Shown: one piece after another, positions 17,914-28,500 of the stretch
Numbering within the stretch: position 1 is the first letter of the stretch
Layout: every line of letters starts with the position of its first letter
Assembly (NCBI RefSeq): GCF_003990915.1
Contig: NZ_BHXQ01000002.1
Coordinates: forward strand, 682,001 to 746,000
Source: Chryseotalea sanaruensis
GTDB lineage: Bacteria; Bacteroidota; Bacteroidia; Cytophagales; Cyclobacteriaceae
Direction: 5' to 3'
Length of the DNA: 64,000 nt
Translations under genes and position numbers: made by a program
The notes under the pieces: model-generated
Seen by the model: the letters and a program-made list of their open reading frames with translations, nothing else
Told to the model about the DNA's origin: nothing
Database searches by the model: none

Positions 17914-19455
17914 ATGGCGAATCAAGAAGACAACCTTTTCAAAAATGTTATATCCCATGCCAAAGAGTATGGTTTCATATTTCCCTCCAGCGAAATTTAC
18001 GATGGACTTAGTGCTGTTTATGATTACGGACAAAATGGTGCCGAATTAAAGAACAACATCAAGGAATACTGGTGGAAATTTATGACACTCCTTCACGATA
18101 ATATCGTGGGAATAGATTCAGCCATTTTCATGCACCCCACCATTTGGAAAGCTTCCGGTCACGTGGATGCTTTTAACGATCCGATGGTTGACAACAAGGA
18201 TTCCAAGAAGCGTTACCGTGCAGATGTTTTGGTGGAAGATGCCGTTGCTAAACTTCAGGATAAAATTGATAAAGAAGTTGAGAAGGCAGCCAAGCGTTTT
18301 GAGAATTTTGATAGCGCCATGTTTATCTCAACAAACGCGCGTGTAGTTGAATACCAAAAGAAAATAGATGAAGCCAATGAGCGTCTGAAGTCAGCCATGA
18401 ATGATGGAGATATGGCGGCCATGAAACAACTCATTGAAGATTTAGAAGTTACTTGCCCTGTTTCCGGCACACGCAACTGGACAGAGGTTCGTCAATTTAA
18501 CCTGATGTTCTCTACTGAAATGGGTTCAGTAGCCGAAGACGCCAACAAGATTTATTTGAGACCTGAAACAGCACAAGGTATTTTTGTCAACTTTCTAAAC
18601 GTGCAAAAAACAGGAAGGATGAAAATTCCTTTTGGTATTGCACAAATTGGTAAGGCTTTCAGAAACGAGATTGTAGCGCGTCAGTTCATTTTTCGTATGC
18701 GGGAGTTTGAGCAAATGGAGATGCAGTTTTTTGTGAAGCCGGGTGAGGAAATGAAGTGGTACGAATATTGGAAAGATAAGAGAATGAAGTGGCATAAAAC
18801 GTTGGGCTTAGGCGATAATAACTACCGCTTTCACGACCACCTTAACCTTGCACACTACGCCAATGCTGCCTGCGATATACAATTCAATTTTCCCATGGGA
18901 TTCAAAGAATTGGAAGGTATCCATTCCCGCACAGATTTTGATTTAAAAAGCCACGAAAAATTCTCCGGGAAAAAATTACAATATTTTGATACTGAAGCCA
19001 ACCAGAATTATATCCCTTATGTAGTAGAAACCTCTGTTGGTTTAGACCGCATGTTTTTATCAGTGCTTGCTTCATCCTATCAGGAAGAAAAACTAGAGGA
19101 CGGAAGCGATAGGGTTGTATTACGCATACCTGCATCGTTGGCACCAAATAAAGTTGCAATTCTGCCATTAACTAAGAAAGATGGTCTTCCGGAAAAAGCG
19201 ATGGAGATTATGAATGAACTGAAGTTTGACCTTCGTTGCTTCTATGAAGAAAAGGATGCTATTGGTAAACGTTACCGCAGACAAGATGCCATTGGTACAC
19301 CTTATTGTATAACTATTGACCACCAGACGTTACAAGATAATACAGTAACCATTCGTGACAGAGACACCATGAAACAAGAGCGCATCTCTGTTGATGTTTT
19401 GCGTGCCAAGTTAATGGATGCATGTTCAATCAATAATTTGTTAAGAAAAATTTAA
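17914..19455 (+). CDS. glyS: Glycyl-tRNA synthetase (homodimeric type)
   Basis: 513 residues from the ATG at 17914; a TTG three codons upstream is in frame but inside the promoter box. It charges tRNA-Gly with glycine. Class II motifs are visible: motif 2 region IGKAFRNEIVARQFIFRMREFEQME and motif 3 around VETSVGLDR, plus the C-terminal anticodon-binding domain. The ~110-residue insertion before motif 1 (PVSGTRNWTEVRQFN) is typical of the single-chain bacterial/eukaryotic-like enzyme. A tRNA-Gly gene lies 12 kb away. Confidence 0.95.
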   Translation: MANQEDNLFKNVISHAKEYGFIFPSSEIYDGLSAVYDYGQNGAELKNNIKEYWWKFMTLLHDNIVGIDSAIFMHPTIWKASGHVDAFNDPMVDNKDSKKRYRADVLVEDAVAKLQDKIDKEVEKAAKRFENFDSAMFISTNARVVEYQKKIDEANERLKSAMNDGDMAAMKQLIEDLEVTCPVSGTRNWTEVRQFNLMFSTEMGSVAEDANKIYLRPETAQGIFVNFLNVQKTGRMKIPFGIAQIGKAFRNEIVARQFIFRMREFEQMEMQFFVKPGEEMKWYEYWKDKRMKWHKTLGLGDNNYRFHDHLNLAHYANAACDIQFNFPMGFKELEGIHSRTDFDLKSHEKFSGKKLQYFDTEANQNYIPYVVETSVGLDRMFLSVLASSYQEEKLEDGSDRVVLRIPASLAPNKVAILPLTKKDGLPEKAMEIMNELKFDLRCFYEEKDAIGKRYRRQDAIGTPYCITIDHQTLQDNTVTIRDRDTMKQERISVDVLRAKLMDACSINNLLRKI

Positions 19456-19460
19456 ACTGA

Positions 19461-20264
19461 ATGCTCACCATTTTCATTTTCGGAACGATCATTATACTGG
19501 TGTTCAGTTTCCGAAATCAGGTGGCAGAAGGATTTGGCCAGGTGGAGGTAAAAACTGCTGCATTGCGTAGCAAAATATTGCCTGTGCCTGCATCATATAT
19601 AGAAATACTTAACAAATACTTCTACTATTATCAAAAACTTTCTGAAAAGGATAAAAGAGAGTTTGAACAACGGATGATGCATTTCTTAATGACCAAAAAA
19701 TTCATCCCTCGTAATTTCACTTTGGTTACCGATGAGATGAGGGCAACGATTGCTGCTACCGCAGTTCAGCTTACTTTTGGTTTACCTGCTATTTACTTCT
19801 TACATTTTAAAAAAATACTAATCTATTCTGACGACTATTACTCTAATATTACCAAACGCTATCACAGAGGTGAAGTTAATCCGGCCTTCGGCATTATCGT
19901 TTTATCCTGGCGAAGCTTTGTGGATGGTTTTATTAATCCAGACAATGCCGTTAATCTTGGACTGCATGAAATGGCACACGCCCTTCGATTAGAAAATATG
20001 GTGAGAGATGAAGAATTTGGTTTTCTGGATGAAGAGGCCCTCGAACACTTTAACCAAAGCGCATACGAACTCTGTAACGATCCTGAGAAAAGTTTCCAAT
20101 TCTTCAGAGCATATGCCTGTACCAATGAACATGAATTCTTTTCTGTAGCCGTGGAAAATTTTTTCGAACGGCCACTTGATTTCAGAAACAATCTTCCTGA
20201 GTTATACCAAACTATGGTTACGCTGTTAAAGCAAGATCCAATTAAACTACTAAGTCATGAATAG
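19461..20264 (+). CDS. MtfA-like M90 zinc peptidase with N-terminal membrane anchor
   Basis: 267 residues. An N-terminal hydrophobic segment (residues 1-17) suggests a membrane anchor. The M90 core carries HEMAH (His169, Glu170, His173) followed by NEHEFFSVAVENFFERP near residue 220, the family's second metal-site block. E. coli MtfA binds Mlc and is a peptidase; here the target is unknown. It begins 6 bp after glyS and overlaps the next gene by 8 bp. Confidence 0.85.
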   Translation: MLTIFIFGTIIILVFSFRNQVAEGFGQVEVKTAALRSKILPVPASYIEILNKYFYYYQKLSEKDKREFEQRMMHFLMTKKFIPRNFTLVTDEMRATIAATAVQLTFGLPAIYFLHFKKILIYSDDYYSNITKRYHRGEVNPAFGIIVLSWRSFVDGFINPDNAVNLGLHEMAHALRLENMVRDEEFGFLDEEALEHFNQSAYELCNDPEKSFQFFRAYACTNEHEFFSVAVENFFERPLDFRNNLPELYQTMVTLLKQDPIKLLSHE

Positions 20265-20847
20265 TGTATTAAACAAAAATGTGTTTTTTGTAAAAGAACA
20301 CGTTAAGGTATTTAAAGCATCCAACAGTTTTGACATCTACGATCCGGAAACACAACAGATAGTGATGCAGGCACGAGAAGAACGCCTGGGTTTTTTCACA
20401 AAACTATTTCGCTTTACAGATTATAAGCGAATGACACCCTTTGAAATTGATATCAACACACCAACAGGCCAGCGTATTCTAACAGTGAAGCGCGGGACGA
20501 CATTGTTTGTATCAACAGTAGAAGTACTGGATGAGCACAATCAGTTGATCGGAAAGTTTAAACAAAAGTTTTTCTCTATAGGAGGTAAATTCGAAGTATT
20601 GGATGTCAATGAACGCTCTCTTTGCTGGTTAAAAGGGAAGTGGACAAGCTGGGACTTTAAGTTTTTAAGCAATGATGGTAAGGAATTTGCAACAGTAACA
20701 AAAAAATGGAGTGGCTTTGGTAAAGAGTTTTTTACTTCAGCAGATAACTACGTTTTGCAGATCAGTAACGAAGTACCGGAAAATCATCCGTTGCGTCAAT
20801 TAATTTTAGCAGCAGTTATGTGTATTGATTTGGTGTTGAAGGAGTAG
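20257..20847 (+). CDS. LURP-one/scramblase-like (Tubby-fold) protein
   Basis: 196 residues, no signal peptide. Sequence of the type NVFFVKEHVKVFKASNSFDIYDPE, then GKFKQKFFSIGGKFEVLD and a C-terminal hydrophobic helix (QLILAAVMCIDLVL), matches the phospholipid-scramblase/LURP-one-related beta-barrel fold in which the last helix fills the barrel. Function unclear; possibly lipid binding. Translationally coupled to the M90 peptidase by an 8-bp overlap. Confidence 0.75.
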   Translation: MNSVLNKNVFFVKEHVKVFKASNSFDIYDPETQQIVMQAREERLGFFTKLFRFTDYKRMTPFEIDINTPTGQRILTVKRGTTLFVSTVEVLDEHNQLIGKFKQKFFSIGGKFEVLDVNERSLCWLKGKWTSWDFKFLSNDGKEFATVTKKWSGFGKEFFTSADNYVLQISNEVPENHPLRQLILAAVMCIDLVLKE

Positions 20848-20870
20848 AAATTGAAAGCCTTGTTATAAAC

Positions 20871-20901
20871 AAAACCTTCGAAATTCCGAAGGTTTTTGTT
20901 T
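20871..20901 (+). terminator. Rho-independent terminator after glyS operon
   Basis: A 10-bp stem (20871-20880 with 20887-20896) has a 6-nt loop and is followed by a T-rich tract. Confidence 0.85.
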
Positions 20902-20971
20902 TTGACCACTGGTGTAACCAAAGACATCTATCTTCGAGAAAGCTATATATTCGTTATACTAACTGAAGTTT

Positions 20972-22810
20972 ATGAATAAGATTGCTTTGCTCTTTTTGCT
21001 ATTTGCCTTTGTGGCTAATGCTCAACAAACCCAAAAACCAATCCTGCACGGTAAAAACTGGATGGCTATTACCGGCAAACCTTTAGCGGCTACCGCAGGA
21101 GCTATGGTTTTTCAGAAGGGTGGTAATGCTGTTGATGCATCGTGTGCTATGCTTGCAGCTACTTGCACGATGTGGGATGTACTCAGCTGGGGAGGAGAAA
21201 CACAAGCAATCATTTACAATCCGAAAACAAAAAAGATAATCGGCATTAACGCATTGGGCGTTGCACCAACTGGAGCCACTCCAGAATTTTTTAAAGAAAA
21301 GGGTATGAACTACCCACCACAATACGGACCACTGGCAGCAACAACACCAGGAACACCTGGCGGACTGATGTACATACTGGCTGAGTATGGTACCATGAGT
21401 TTAAAAGATGTACTCGCACCTGCTATGCAACTAGCAGATGGATACCCGATTGAGGCACAAACTGCAAATGCCATGGAACGTGGCAAAGCACAAATCAAAG
21501 AATGGCCATACTCAAAAGAAGTTTTTCTACCTCATGCCGGAGAGAAGCGTGAAGCACCAGTAGCAGGAGAAATTTTCAGACAAGCTGATTTATTGGCTAC
21601 GCTACAGAAATTAGTTGATGCGGAACAACAAGCGCTAAAAAAGGGCAAGAATAGAAAGGAAGCTATTTATGCAGCTTACGATCGTTTCTATAAAGGTGAT
21701 ATCGCCAAAGAATTTGTGCGAGGCAGCAAAGAGCAAGGCGGCTTAATTACAGAGCAGGATCTCGCATCTTGGAAAGTGATAGAAGAAGAGCCACTTCACG
21801 TAAATTATAAAGGGATAGAAGTATACAAACTTTCGCAATGGACACAAGGCCCCATGTTGCTACAGTCTTTAAACATTCTTGAAAATTTTGATTTGAAGGC
21901 AATGGGTTTCAATTCTGCCAAATACATTCACACCTTGTATCAAACCATGAACCTGACTTTTGCTGACAGAGATTTTTACTACGGAGATCCTTACAAAGCC
22001 CCTGAAGAACCAATAAAAGGTTTGTTGTCGAAAGAATACGCAAAGGAAAGAGCCAAAACTATTAACCTCGAGAGCAATGATGCAAAGACAGCGCCTGGCG
22101 ATCCTTATCCTTTTGAAGGAAAAATAAATCCTTATCAAGATTATTTGAAACAATGGAATCAGGCAGCAGTAGAAAAATCAGTACTTACGCCTATGGATGA
22201 AGAATGGTTGAAGAACCAATTCTTAGGCACAACATCCATCGAAGCAACGGATAAAGATGGTTGGATAGTATCCATGGTGCCGAGTGGTGGTTGGTTACCG
22301 GCTACCATTGCAGGTAAAACAGGTATTGGTATGAGTCAGCGCATGCAGAGTTTTGTAACCGATCCAAAATTAAATCCATTTAATGTTGTTGAACCAGGTA
22401 AGCGCCCACGAGTAACACTTACGCCAACATTGGCAATGAAAGGTGATAAACCTTTTTTGGCTTTTGGTGTACAGGGTGGCGATACACAAGATCAAAACTT
22501 GTTGCAGTTCTTTTTGAACATTGTTGAGTTTGATATGAATGTACAGGAAGCCTGTGAGGCACCAAACATCAATACAGATCAATTGTATTTATCACTAGGT
22601 GGTGAAGACCGCAAACCAAAACCAGGTTCCATATTACTACACGACAGCACTCCGGCTTATGTAAGAAGTGAATTGCAAAAGATGGGGTATCGCATGCGCT
22701 TTAATGAAAGAACATCAGGGCCGATTAATGCAATATTTTTTGATTGGAAGCACGGCAGTTTCTGGGGTGGCTCCAGCAACCATGGCGAAGATTATGGTAT
22801 AGGTTGGTAA
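20972..22810 (+). CDS. ggt: Gamma-glutamyltranspeptidase family protein
   Basis: 612 residues with a signal peptide ending at ANAQ (residue ~18), so periplasmic or exported. The N-terminal MVFQKGGNAVDASCAM and GTPGG blocks belong to the family. The predicted autoprocessing site and nucleophile is Thr421 in GTTSIEATDKDG, which would give a ~420-residue large and ~190-residue small subunit. It probably cleaves glutathione or other gamma-glutamyl compounds; acylase-like relatives cannot be excluded. Monocistronic, with a terminator directly after. Confidence 0.88.
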   Translation: MNKIALLFLLFAFVANAQQTQKPILHGKNWMAITGKPLAATAGAMVFQKGGNAVDASCAMLAATCTMWDVLSWGGETQAIIYNPKTKKIIGINALGVAPTGATPEFFKEKGMNYPPQYGPLAATTPGTPGGLMYILAEYGTMSLKDVLAPAMQLADGYPIEAQTANAMERGKAQIKEWPYSKEVFLPHAGEKREAPVAGEIFRQADLLATLQKLVDAEQQALKKGKNRKEAIYAAYDRFYKGDIAKEFVRGSKEQGGLITEQDLASWKVIEEEPLHVNYKGIEVYKLSQWTQGPMLLQSLNILENFDLKAMGFNSAKYIHTLYQTMNLTFADRDFYYGDPYKAPEEPIKGLLSKEYAKERAKTINLESNDAKTAPGDPYPFEGKINPYQDYLKQWNQAAVEKSVLTPMDEEWLKNQFLGTTSIEATDKDGWIVSMVPSGGWLPATIAGKTGIGMSQRMQSFVTDPKLNPFNVVEPGKRPRVTLTPTLAMKGDKPFLAFGVQGGDTQDQNLLQFFLNIVEFDMNVQEACEAPNINTDQLYLSLGGEDRKPKPGSILLHDSTPAYVRSELQKMGYRMRFNERTSGPINAIFFDWKHGSFWGGSSNHGEDYGIGW

Positions 22811-22827
22811 ACAGCAATGCTCAATCA

Positions 22828-22857
22828 AAAGCTCAATGAAAATCATTGAGTTTTTTG
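22828..22857 (+). terminator. Rho-independent terminator after ggt
   Basis: A 7-bp stem (22832-22838 with 22844-22850) has a 5-nt loop and a T6 run. Confidence 0.8.
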
Positions 22858-23041
22858 TTTTTAATACTTACTTATAAAAAATGAACCACAACTTATTACC
22901 ATACTGAAAGTAAAAGAACCAGATGAATTTGGATGCTTGGTCAACCGTATATCAAATTAAATGTGATTCCAAAGATATTATAGTGCTTCAGTCGGTTATG
23001 AAGATGCTTAATATGAAATGAAAGCATAACTTTACAAAAAA

Positions 23042-23320
23042 ATGATTATGCGATTAATCTACGCAGTGCTATTCTTTCTACTGTTAAATCAGTACGCTTT
23101 TGCGCAAAGAACTCCTAAAGTAACAAAGAGCCAAACTAAGCAGCTAACACCGGAACAGCGTCTGGTACTTGAATCAAACCGCAAAAGTAAGGGGGGCAAG
23201 AAAAAACTGAGCATGAAAAGGCGGGTAAGAATTGATAAAAAACAAGATAGAAAGGCGCGTAAAATCAGACATAGCGGTCATAATTCCGAAAAAAGGATTC
23301 AAAGAAATCAGACTATATAA
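23042..23320 (+). CDS. Tiny, very basic exported protein
   Basis: 92 residues (the ATG at 23048 is equally possible). A signal peptide ends at AFAQ; the mature ~70 residues are dominated by Lys and Arg (for example KGGKKKLSMKRRVRIDKK). No known domain recognised. A TAACTTTA sequence lies 9 nt upstream as a near-match -7 box. It could bind nucleic acid or polyanionic surface polymer (speculative). Last gene before the defence island. Confidence 0.6.
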   Translation: MIMRLIYAVLFFLLLNQYAFAQRTPKVTKSQTKQLTPEQRLVLESNRKSKGGKKKLSMKRRVRIDKKQDRKARKIRHSGHNSEKRIQRNQTI

Positions 23321-23485
23321 AATGGTGTTGCCAAAAATGATTTATGGTTCTCATTTCGAAATCAGTATCGAATAATTTTACAAAGAAGGCTTAAGCCACT
23401 GAGATGTGACTTTTTATTGATTTGTAGTTACTTCATATCACTTAAATCGTTCATCAGTTATTTCGCAATCCTTAGTCTATAATCA

Positions 23486-24151
23486 TCAAGGAAATAATTC
23501 TTTTAAACTAATATGAGCAGAAGGCAGAACGCCTGTAACTAGTTCTTCATCATTGTAATGAATGATTACAGTTGAAGGTTCTTTAACTTGCTTATCTGCC
23601 TTGGCAATACAATAGTACATTCCCGAATAATCTACATTATTAATAATGCCCAAATCGAAATAATGGCAGTATTGGTTTTCGCATAGATCAATTTTAAACA
23701 AAGCGTTCTCAGCCCTGTCTGCGAAGTGTGGTTGCTTAATAATTCTTAGTAACCCATCAATTAAGTTGGCGGGTTGGTACACAACGGGCTCAACCAATCC
23801 ACTTAATAAAACTTTTATGGTAGCAATATCAATTTCACAGTTGCGCTCGACTTCGGTAAAAGAGATTGTATGAAGATGTATATTGGAGAACATAGCGTCA
23901 AGTCTGCCTACAGAAATAAAACTTGTAAAACTTTTTTGACTGTTTGGCGAGCTGATTGACTTATCTATGTGTAGAAAAGTAAGTTGCTCACCCATTAAGT
24001 TTGAGCTTGATTTGATATAAAGAGATCTTTCTACGATTAGCTTTTTTGCAAGGTTATTCGACACAAGGAGTTCGGTAATAATAAAGTATAACTCGTCATT
24101 GGAAAATGAAGCTAGTTTTTTGGGGATTTGGCTGAATATTTCTTTGATCAT
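23486..24151 (-). CDS. Hypothetical protein at island edge
   Basis: 221 residues from the ATG at 24151 (the frame is open to 24190). No signal peptide and no recognised motif. It contains the metal-binding-like run CENQYCHYF near residue 150, but no second half of a zinc finger. It is divergent from the XRE regulator, and a 20-bp palindrome between them abuts its -7 box, so it is probably under the control of that regulator. Confidence 0.55.
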   Translation of the reverse strand: MIKEIFSQIPKKLASFSNDELYFIITELLVSNNLAKKLIVERSLYIKSSSNLMGEQLTFLHIDKSISSPNSQKSFTSFISVGRLDAMFSNIHLHTISFTEVERNCEIDIATIKVLLSGLVEPVVYQPANLIDGLLRIIKQPHFADRAENALFKIDLCENQYCHYFDLGIINNVDYSGMYYCIAKADKQVKEPSTVIIHYNDEELVTGVLPSAHISLKELFP

Positions 24152-24154
24152 AAC

Positions 24155-24162
24155 CAAATATA
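24155..24162 (-). promoter_or_regulatory. Predicted -7 box of the divergent hypothetical gene
   Basis: TATATTTG on the minus strand is an exact TAnnTTTG match only 3 nt from the ATG at 24151. Confidence 0.45.
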
Positions 24163-24166
24163 ATAT

Positions 24167-24186
24167 TTGAACACTATAGTATTCAA
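24167..24186. promoter_or_regulatory. Palindromic operator between hypothetical gene and XRE regulator
   Basis: TTGAA-C-ACTATAGT-A-TTCAA is symmetric at 18 of 20 positions. It sits 4 bp upstream of the minus-strand -7 box and ahead of the XRE start, where a controller protein of a restriction-modification system would bind. Binding itself is inferred. Confidence 0.6.
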
Positions 24187-24219
24187 CCACACAATTATCT
24201 CCACAATAGCTTGCTCAAG

Positions 24220-24453
24220 GTGAAAAGAGATTTAAAACCAGCCTTTGCGATGACTTTAAAAAATCTGCGGATAAATAGTGGGCTTAGTCAACAAGCCTTG
24301 GCAGATTATTGTGATTTGGAGCGGGTATATATATCCAAACTAGAGCGAGGTTTATCTATGCCATCCATAGAAACAATTTTTAAAATTGCAGAAGTGCTTG
24401 ATATGAAGCCTTCTGAGTTAGTTGAATATGTTGAGAGGACATTGAATAAATAA
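24220..24453 (+). CDS. XRE-family transcriptional regulator (controller-like)
   Basis: 77 residues from the GTG at 24220; TTG at 24211 and ATG at 24250 are alternatives, but the ATG would remove part of helix 1. It is a single HTH_3 domain: LKNLRINSGLSQQALADYC, then VYISKLERGLSMPSIETIFKIAEVL. Size, fold and position ahead of a methyltransferase/nuclease set resemble C proteins that time restriction-modification expression. The palindrome upstream is the likely binding site. Confidence 0.85.
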   Translation: MKRDLKPAFAMTLKNLRINSGLSQQALADYCDLERVYISKLERGLSMPSIETIFKIAEVLDMKPSELVEYVERTLNK

Positions 24454-24724
24454 TTTCATGAATTATTGGATCACTTAAAATTGAACACGAAAAAGTTGTA
24501 TAGCGTTGACTGTTCTTCGCAACTTGATTACTAGAAAGACTTGTAAGGCCATACAATGTTGTCATGCAGTGAATCATATCATGAAAACAAATAAAACCGA
24601 CTGTGGCATTAGTTGTCAATAAATCCATATCCATGATTTAACTTATTGAACAATAAAACGAAAACAGTACTTAATCTAAAAAAACAATAGAAAATAGATA
24701 AACAGATTTTTTACAATCTCAACT

Positions 24725-25447
24725 ATGAGAATAACGCAACAAAAGAACGCATCAATCAATAATAGTAACAATTCTCTTATTGATTTCATGACTCTGTCAT
24801 CCAGATATTCGAAGTTGGAGCTCATTCCATACGATGCTTTGCTGCGCACAAAGGAGTGGATTGAGAAGAGAACAGAAATTCTAAAAAGGGACGGTCATGT
24901 CTGCACAAGATGCAAAAGACGGTCAACAAAACAGTTCAAGGCAAGGGATATCCAACAAATGATCAAAACCGACAAAAAGAAGGTTGACTGGTTTAGAGTT
25001 GGAAATGATTTAAAACTTCCTGACCAAATTGAAGATAGTCACTATTGGTTTTTCTCAATTGAGACACTTAATAAGTCAAGCGCTTATTATAGGGATTGCA
25101 AGTATCTAAAGTACAAAGATGGCGATTCTGTGTTCGCTTTGATAAAAGCTTCTAAAAGGTATTCCCTCAACATCCATCACAAACTTTATATTATTAACAA
25201 ATTGCCATGGGACTATTTGGATTCGGACCTTGAAACAATTTGCAATTGGTGCCATTGGGAGTTGCACGAGACTGAGAAGGTAAAGAGCTACAAAATTGTG
25301 GAAGGTGGACTGGAGCCAACAAGTTTAACACCCTGTGAAAGATGTAATGGTGCAGGATGGCTCCCAAAGTATGAACATGTTGAAGGCGGCTTATGCTTTA
25401 AATGCCTTGGCTTCAAGTTCGAGGAGCTCATCCAAAGTAAGAAATGA
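24725..25447 (+). CDS. HNH-family nuclease-like protein with extra zinc ribbon
   Basis: 240 residues. An N-terminal REWxxKRxxIL-like segment (LRTKEWIEKRTEILKRDG) precedes a CTRC knuckle; the HNH core is near residues 155-185 (LNIHHKLYII ... CNWCHWELHE). A C-terminal CERCNGAGW ... CFKC zinc ribbon is an addition I do not recognise from typical HNH proteins and may bind DNA. About 100 residues of insert separate the first Cys pair from the HH. It lies in the island between the controller and the methyltransferase. Confidence 0.75.
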   Translation: MRITQQKNASINNSNNSLIDFMTLSSRYSKLELIPYDALLRTKEWIEKRTEILKRDGHVCTRCKRRSTKQFKARDIQQMIKTDKKKVDWFRVGNDLKLPDQIEDSHYWFFSIETLNKSSAYYRDCKYLKYKDGDSVFALIKASKRYSLNIHHKLYIINKLPWDYLDSDLETICNWCHWELHETEKVKSYKIVEGGLEPTSLTPCERCNGAGWLPKYEHVEGGLCFKCLGFKFEELIQSKK

Positions 25448-25550
25448 ATTCAAAAGATGATTTCTGACAATTTATGTCGTTCCTTTAAAGTAATAGCCTT
25501 TTATGGCATCAGATTATAGCTATTCTTAAATTTCCACCATACTTTTCGAG

Positions 25551-28500
25551 TTGGAATCTTACAATTTGAATAGCTTTCTAAAATATGGTCTAGAGAAATT
25601 CGAAATGATTGATAATCAAGGGGTTTCCTTTGGGCTTACCGAAGTAAAAGACCTGAAACTAATCGATCACAATAACCTTAGTATATCAGAGGTTATCGCC
25701 ATTGAAAATGCCTTGAATTATAAAGCATCCTATATCTACTTCAGGAGGTTCAAAGATCGGCCAGCAATACCACAAGTTTACATATATGATTTCACTTCTG
25801 GCAAGGAAGTTGAAACGGACGAGTTAATTACATTACACCAGCGTCTCTACAGTTCCGGGCATGTTCCGATGTTTTTTGTTTTCTCTCAATCAAATGTGAG
25901 AATCTTTAATTGTTATGAGCGACCGGCAAGGGGTAAGAAATTGATTTATAAACCTCTTGAAACAATTCAACTTGCATCTGATGTCTTATTCAAGCTTGAC
26001 GAGGATGAGAACGAAAGGAAATTCAAAGCATTTTCGGGAAAAATTTTTGACAACGGTACATTTTGGGAAGTTTCTCCGTACAGTAAAGAGTTCCTATTTG
26101 GTAATAGCGCTTATGAGAAGCTACTAACTGAGTTAAAGCAAGCTTTAAGAGACATTGTTGCCCTTAAGATTCTACCAGCTCGTGTTAGCCGGAAAATCAT
26201 GGTTGTCTCAATCTTAATTAAATATCTAGAAGAACGCACCGATGACTTTAATAACTCTGTTTTCCCAAGAGCTAATGAGGAGCGTAAGGCCTTAGTAAAC
26301 GGGAAGAGAAAAAAAATTAAGTACAAGAAAAGTTTTTTCGAAAAATTTGCAAAAGGAGCTACTAAATTCACTGACGTTCTTAAGAGTAAGGGTTCGGCTG
26401 TCAAATTGTTTGATTATCTAGCAAAGCACTTCAATGGAGGTGTATTTCAATTTTCAGAAAGTGAGAAAGGGGCGTTGAAAAAAAGTGACCTTACACGATT
26501 TGCGCATTTTCTGGAAGGTGAACTCGCAGGGATTCAATATGTATTTTGGAAGTTATATTTCTTCAATGATCTACCAGTTGAGTTAATCAGCAACATCTAT
26601 GAAGAATTTCTAGAAAAAGAGCCAGGCGTTGTTTACACACCTCCATATCTAGTTAACTTTTTACTAGACGAAGCTTTACCCTTGGCTGACTCCGAGACCG
26701 ATTTTAAAGTTTTAGACCCAGCCTGTGGTTCGGGGGTATTTTTAGTTGGAGCCTATAGAAGGTTGGTATATAGGTGGAGAAGAAATAATAAATGGAAGGA
26801 CCCAAGTTTAGCTACGTTAAAAAGACTGCTAAAAGAGAATATCTATGGATCGGATAAGGATCCAGATGCAGTTAATCTTTCTATTTTTAGTTTAAGCCTT
26901 GCTTTGTGTGACGAGCTCACCCCTTTACAGATTTGGGAGGACTTAGAATTTGATGCACTGTATAACCAAAATCTTTTTGACTCAGATTTTTTTGACCTGA
27001 TACTTCAGAATAAATTCAAGCGATCAACTTTTGATTTAGTGATTGGCAATCCACCGTTTGAAGCAAAGCTTACTCAGCCTGCAAAGAAAATTGACTCAGA
27101 GAACTATAAAAATAGGTTGCTATTGGTGACTGAAGGTGAGGGCGCAAAAAGCTTAAAAGTCAAGTTACCAGATAATCAGATTGCACTTCTCTTTTTAGAA
27201 GAGTCAATAAAACTCACAAAACAAAATAGCCTCGTTTGCCTGATTCAGCCATCGGGCCCATTGTTGTATAATAATACGTCTTCAGAATTTAGACGATGCC
27301 TCTTGTTAAAATATGATATCCCTCAAATTATAGACTTTACTCATCTTAGTAGGGTTCTATTTGGAAAAAATGGAGATGTTGCAACTGCAGCCATCTTTGT
27401 AAAGAATCAACCGGCTAAAGACAAGGGATTGCTGCACATAACAGCACGAAGAACCAAGCCCAATAAGGAGAAAATATTTTTTGAGTTGGATGCATACGAC
27501 TTTCATTATGTACCAAGAAAGCTAGCACTTTATGATAATTTTATTTGGAAAGCCAATTTTCTAGGGGGCAATAGAATACACCAGTTTATTAAAAGGTTGT
27601 CACATCTAAGAACTCTAGGAGAATTTATCATTGATAAAAAGTGGATATCTGAAGAGGGATTTATGGTCGGAGGTAAAAAGGCTCACAAGAAAGCTGAGCA
27701 TCTGACTAATAGTCGATCGCTGCCTGCAGATGCATTTACAGAATTAGGGATAGATAATGTGAGGATTTATGAATTGAAAAATAAACTTTTCTACTATTTA
27801 CCTAACCCCAAAATTTTTAAAGCACCTCACCTACTTATAAAGGAAATAATCTCTAATGATAGAATCCCTGTTGAGTTTAGGGCTGATGATTTAACGTTCC
27901 AGAGTAGAATTGTTGGAATTCATGCTCCTAATAAAGATGTATCAGAATTAAAAAAAGTAGAGAAGTCAATCAAAGACAATAAACTCTACCCATTCTACAT
28001 TGCGGCCACAAGCGGTCAATATTTGATAAATAAGTCTTCGGCAATTTTAAAGCAGGATATCGACAATTTGCCATTTCCGGAGAATCTAAGCGATTTAGGT
28101 TTAGACGCTTTCGAGAAGATTCTGCTCGATGATTTTTGGAATCATTTACTCGAATTTAGACGCTATGGTGAGACTTCTCAAATAGCCACTAAAAATGTTA
28201 CCAGAAATGATCTTCTCGAATATGCAGATGTCTATTGCAAGGTTTTGAATTCTGTATATTCCAATTTAAAATACTCAGATCCCTTAGAAACAAATTCTTA
28301 TATATGCTTCCCGTTTTACTTTAACAAGAAACCAACAATTAAATTTGACGATCCGGAAACTGCAGAGCAGAGCATCGAAAAATTGGTTATAAAGACATCG
28401 GGAGTAAGTTTAAGATTAACTCGCATAGTTAGATTGTATCATGATAACATCATCTATATCATTAAGCCAAAAAAGCTTAGGTTTTGGATTAAATCAATAG

